Assembly: GCA_945957245.1 (NCBI GenBank)
Contig: CAMFLD010000098.1
Coordinates: forward strand, 1-8,487
Source of the DNA: an uncultured Flavobacterium sp.
GTDB taxonomy: Bacteria > Bacteroidota > Bacteroidia > Flavobacteriales > Flavobacteriaceae
Reading direction: 5' to 3'
DNA length: 8,487 nucleotides
This document shows, in pieces, positions 7,061-8,487 of this stretch; position 1 is the first letter of the stretch, and each line of letters starts with the position of its first letter. The notes below the pieces were generated by a model. The model searched no databases. It was given only the letters and a program-made list of their open reading frames with translations, and was not told where the DNA came from. A program made the position numbers and the translations under genes.

Positions 7061-7237
7061 ATGAAAAATATGCACTTTTTTAATCCGTTGAAATTTGATA
7101 GCAAAAACAAATGCAACCATTATGAAGAAGAAAAAAAGGAAACTAAAGTAGAAGAAATCAAAGCTGAAAATCCCAGTCAGGATATATTGAAACTTAATTT
7201 CCATTTGTTTGATATTGATCAGGTATTTGAGAACTAA
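7061..7237 (+). CDS. small hypothetical protein within the efflux operon
   Basis: A 58-residue frame starts with MKNMHFFNPLKF and ends with LKLNFHLFDIDQVFEN. I do not recognise it. There is no signal peptide or membrane segment. The middle (about residues 22-37) is a highly charged Glu/Lys stretch, the flanks are aromatic and hydrophobic, and there is one Cys (18) near His 20. Support for it being real is positional: it starts with ATG behind an A-rich leader like its neighbours, lies 31 bp after the outer-membrane factor and 23 bp before the acyltransferase, and fills almost all of an otherwise empty gap. The leader contains a tandem AACTAAC repeat (7037-7050). It is probably cytoplasmic and its role is unknown. 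A chance frame remains possible. Confidence 0.6.
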   Translation: MKNMHFFNPLKFDSKNKCNHYEEEKKETKVEEIKAENPSQDILKLNFHLFDIDQVFEN

Positions 7238-7260
7238 CAGGTAAATAAACTGTAATTTTT

Positions 7261-8169
7261 ATGGCAACGATTTTACTTTATCCAATATCGCTTATTCCGT
7301 TACGGATTTTATATCTCATTTCGGATGTATTTGCCTATCTGCTTTATCATGTTTTCAAATACAGGAGAGAGGTGGTTAAGGCAAATATAGACAGGTCTTT
7401 TCCTCATCTAAATGAAACAGAAAAGAAGGATATTGAGAAAAGGTTTTATCGGAATTTCTGTGACCATTTTATAGAGACCTTAAAACTTCTGACGATGTCG
7501 GAAAAACAGTTGGATCAACATATCGAAGCTGATTATTTGGAACTGGAAAAGATATTAAGTAATAACCAGAACTGTCATATCTATTTAGGACATCAGTTTA
7601 ATTGGGAGTGGGCTAACGCTCATGTGTCGATGGCCTTGAAAGAGCACAATATCATTGTTGCCTACAAACCATTATCCAGTAAATCCTTCAATAATCTGAT
7701 GTTAAGAATTAGGAGTCGTTTTGGCTCTAAAATGGTTTCTTCTCAGAATATGAAGAAGGAAATGGAACCATATATTAATCGGCAGCATGTTTTGGTATTG
7801 GTGGCAGACCAAAATCCGCTTGTGCCTAAAAAGAGTTTCTGGACTTCTTTTTTATCACAACGGACAGCATTTATTAGTGGCACAGAATTATACACAGCAG
7901 CCAGTAAGACACCAATCCTTTTTGCAGAAATTATAAGACAGGATAGGGGAAAATATAAGTTTGCTTTGACACCGGTTTTTGACTTTACGGAACAATATCA
8001 AATGGGGCTTATTACAACAATTTTCACGGAGAAACTGGAAAATACTATAAAAGACCATCCGGAAAATTATTTGTGGAGCCATAAAAGATGGAAGCATATT
8101 TATAAAAAGGAATATGATAAAAGGTTCTTTGACAGATCAATGTTATTAGCCATTAAGATATCATCCTGA
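7261..8169 (+). CDS. LpxL/HtrB-family lysophospholipid acyltransferase (lipid A late acyltransferase-like)
   Basis: This 302-residue protein is of the usual length for the family, which transfers a fatty acyl chain onto lipid A precursors or related lipids at the cytoplasmic face of the inner membrane. A hydrophobic N-terminal anchor spans about residues 4-29, followed by the family's YRREVVKANIDRSFP region. The catalytic HX4E motif is H111 to E116 in GHQFNWEWAN. The conserved DQNP (D183-P186) and WSHKRWK (272-278) motifs are also present, so the enzyme looks active. The exact acceptor is not certain: lipid A is most likely, but relatives acylate aryl-polyene/flexirubin-type or amino lipids. 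It follows the small protein gene by 23 bp and is followed by a terminator 59 bp after its stop, so it appears to be the last gene of the efflux operon. Confidence 0.88.
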   Translation: MATILLYPISLIPLRILYLISDVFAYLLYHVFKYRREVVKANIDRSFPHLNETEKKDIEKRFYRNFCDHFIETLKLLTMSEKQLDQHIEADYLELEKILSNNQNCHIYLGHQFNWEWANAHVSMALKEHNIIVAYKPLSSKSFNNLMLRIRSRFGSKMVSSQNMKKEMEPYINRQHVLVLVADQNPLVPKKSFWTSFLSQRTAFISGTELYTAASKTPILFAEIIRQDRGKYKFALTPVFDFTEQYQMGLITTIFTEKLENTIKDHPENYLWSHKRWKHIYKKEYDKRFFDRSMLLAIKISS

Positions 8170-8228
8170 GAGAATGAAGCGTGGGTTAGACGCAAATGGA
8201 GTTGATGGATGTGATTAGGTTTTTGTTT

Positions 8229-8263
8229 GAGCCCCGGGTTTAGGTTCTTTCCCGGGGTTTTTT
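8229..8263 (+). terminator. intrinsic terminator of the efflux/acyltransferase operon
   Basis: CCCCGGG (8232-8238) and CCCGGGG (8251-8257) pair perfectly around a 12-base loop, with weaker A-T and G-T extension at the base of the stem. Six T follow directly (8258-8263). The layout works only rightward and it is the first good terminator after the regulator. This supports one transcript covering the adaptor, pump, channel, small protein and acyltransferase. Confidence 0.85.
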
Positions 8264-8347
8264 ATAGCTTTTATATAGCTAAACAGCACTATTTTAACTA
8301 AATAACTTCTTGATAAAAAAATAACTAGATATTTTACTTAAAATCTT

Positions 8348-8377
8348 TTTGCAGAATAAAAAAGGTTGCTATATTTG
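8348..8377 (+). promoter_or_regulatory. promoter of the tRNA-Ser gene
   Basis: A -33 element TTTG (8348-8351) is separated by 18 bases from TATATTTG (8370-8377), an exact match to the Bacteroidota -7 consensus TAxxTTTG. Transcription would start near 8384, about 27 bases before the mature tRNA. GGTTGC (8364-8369) and GCAACC (8377-8382) form an inverted repeat around the -7 box. Confidence 0.75.
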
Positions 8378-8410
8378 CAACCGCATTAAGAAATTGATGC
8401 ACGACTTATT

Positions 8411-8487
8411 GGAGAAATGGCAGAGTGGTCGATTGCGGCAGTCTTGAAAACTGTTGACTGTAACAGGTCCGGGGGTTCGAATCCCTC
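8411..8487 (+). tRNA. tRNA-Ser(UGA), cut by the window's right edge
   Basis: The acceptor 5' strand is GGAGAAA (8411-8417). A D-arm with GGCAGAGTGGTCGA follows. The anticodon stem-loop is GCAGT-CTTGAAA-ACTGT, with anticodon TGA at 8445-8447. A long variable arm typical of serine tRNAs follows, then the T-arm GGGGG-TTCGAAT-CCCTC, which ends exactly at the window edge. Only the 3' acceptor strand and discriminator base are missing. It reads UCN serine codons, mainly UCA. Confidence 0.95.

Noticed and set aside
8265..8281. TAGCT/AGCTA inverted repeat after the operon terminator
   Set aside because: It is only five base pairs in AT-rich DNA, with no T tract or associated gene, and is likely chance.

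Overview
The window looks like a chromosomal segment from a member of the Bacteroidota, most likely a flavobacterium. The evidence is low GC, start codons with A-rich leaders instead of Shine-Dalgarno sequences, and two promoters whose -7 box fits the Bacteroidota form TAxxTTTG (TATCTTTG at 442-449 and TATATTTG at 8370-8377). The proteins also read like flavobacterial homologues. The genus cannot be fixed from sequence reading alone.

Layout. Bases 1-446 hold no convincing gene. They contain a possible end of an IS3-family insertion sequence at about 7-34, a strong hairpin terminator pointing left at 101-134, and a 14-bp direct repeat with a 21-bp period at 259-293. A TetR/AcrR-family regulator (468-1049) comes next, then a 235-bp regulatory region, then a rightward cluster: membrane-fusion lipoprotein (1285-2415), RND inner-membrane pump (2439-5612), outer-membrane factor (5626-7029), an unrecognised 58-residue protein (7061-7237) and an LpxL/HtrB-type acyltransferase (7261-8169). 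A strong intrinsic terminator at 8229-8263 closes it. The window ends in a tRNA-Ser(UGA) gene, cut by the window edge, with its own promoter.

How the parts work together. The three efflux genes together encode a complete tripartite HAE-1 type drug exporter. Its proton-relay residues (D407, D408, K946, R976) are intact. The TetR protein is probably its local repressor. A 22-bp imperfect palindrome, TTYTGGAAC-N4-RTTTCARAA, occurs once at the regulator's own promoter and three times between the regulator and the pump genes. This predicts autoregulation plus multi-site repression. The small protein and the acyltransferase follow the outer-membrane factor at gaps of 31 and 23 bp with no terminator before 8229, so they are probably co-transcribed. 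That would tie drug efflux to acylation of lipid A or a related envelope lipid.

Most of the window is a familiar type of efflux locus. The parts worth a second look are the four-copy operator set, the two extra genes at the end of the operon, and the leftward terminator that has no obvious gene behind it.
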